IMG/VR virus record: IMGVR_UViG_3300025894_000859
Span: 1 to 33,444 of that record
From: a virus
Length of the DNA stretch: 33,444 bases
Reading direction: 5' to 3' (one strand)
Shown here: positions 33,347 to 33,444 of the stretch, piece after piece
Layout: every line of letters begins with the position of its first letter
Numbering within the stretch: position 1 is the stretch's first letter
Made by a program: the position numbers and the translations under genes
The notes under the pieces: generated by a model
Seen by the model: only the letters and a program-made list of their open reading frames with translations
Told to the model about the DNA's origin: nothing
The model's database searches: none

Positions 33347-33357
33347 ATGGTGTGTGG
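33347..33357 (-). promoter_or_regulatory. CACACACCAT leader before the glycosylase gene
   Basis: CCACACACCAT touches the ATG, and the stop codon of the preceding tiny ORF (TAA, 33361-33359) lies two bases before it. It is the first of the five leaders in transcription order. Confidence 0.65.
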
Positions 33358-33358
33358 G

Positions 33359-33424
33359 TTATTGTAGTATTAGGTAGAGTGTGCAGATCCATGGTAGGAT
33401 CAGTATTAGTATGTCATAGGTCAT
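33359..33424 (-). CDS. Tiny membrane peptide or end of a larger gene (right edge)
   Basis: From the ATG at 33424 the frame codes 21 residues, MTYDILILILPWICTLYLI and two more: a single hydrophobic span. The frame stays open upstream to the window edge (NDNTNQ before the Met), so it may equally be the C-terminal membrane anchor of a larger protein beginning outside. Its position, closing directly on the leader of the glycosylase gene, fits a real gene. No homologue is recognised. Confidence 0.35.
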   Translation of the reverse strand: MTYDILILILPWICTLYLILQ

Positions 33425-33444
33425 CTGGTTGGTATTGTCGTTTG

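Overview
The window is a stretch of a tailed double-stranded DNA phage genome (Caudoviricetes). It is densely packed, and every supported gene is on the minus strand, so transcription runs from right to left. The best anchors are a large terminase subunit, a portal protein of the large (~670 aa) class, T4-type rIIA and rIIB homologues, and a 4,869-residue protein with the domain makeup of phage polyvalent, virion-ejected proteins. No integrase, repressor, ribosomal gene or tRNA was seen. The host cannot be named. Canonical Shine-Dalgarno sequences are missing in front of nearly every gene, which is compatible with a host or phage that initiates without them, but that is inference.

Right module (about 33.4 to 26.1 kb, early/accessory type). 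In transcription order: the end of a tiny hydrophobic ORF, an HhH-GPD DNA glycosylase, a small conserved beta-rich protein, a small FFHY-type protein, a DUF932 protein, a zinc-ribbon protein with a TTG start, a GP88-like cysteine protein, a second and divergent HhH-GPD-like protein, rIIB, rIIA and a 129-aa unknown. Five of these genes start just after the same CA-rich leader (CACACACC followed by a few bases and ATG). The rIIA transcript ends in a 14-bp hairpin terminator. A lone 106-aa gene follows, ending in an unusual three-way-junction terminator whose stem begins inside its stop codon.

Junction (about 25.7 to 25.28 kb). About 0.4 kb of mostly non-coding, GC-rich, strongly structured DNA holds several hairpins, one with about 26 paired positions, and a sigma70-like promoter candidate facing the late genes. 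The G-versus-C balance of the strand changes across this junction although gene direction does not.

Left module (about 25.3 kb to 1, packaging and virion). A small lipoprotein overlaps a probable small terminase gene. Two small unknowns, a methyltransferase, an SGNH-type hydrolase and the large terminase follow, most of them overlapping by 4 to 32 bases. Then come an 898-aa glycine-rich probable virion protein, the 4,869-aa giant, the portal, and a fibre-like protein made of an unbroken collagen-like domain and acidic calcium-binding repeats. The fibre gene runs off the left edge. Capsid and tail genes are presumably beyond that edge.

The terminase pair packages DNA through the portal. The 898-aa and giant proteins are best explained as internal proteins delivered with the DNA, where the giant's peptidase-like and NADAR-like domains could act on host targets. 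The collagen/TSP3 protein probably decorates the particle or contacts the host. The right module would take over or protect early infection functions.
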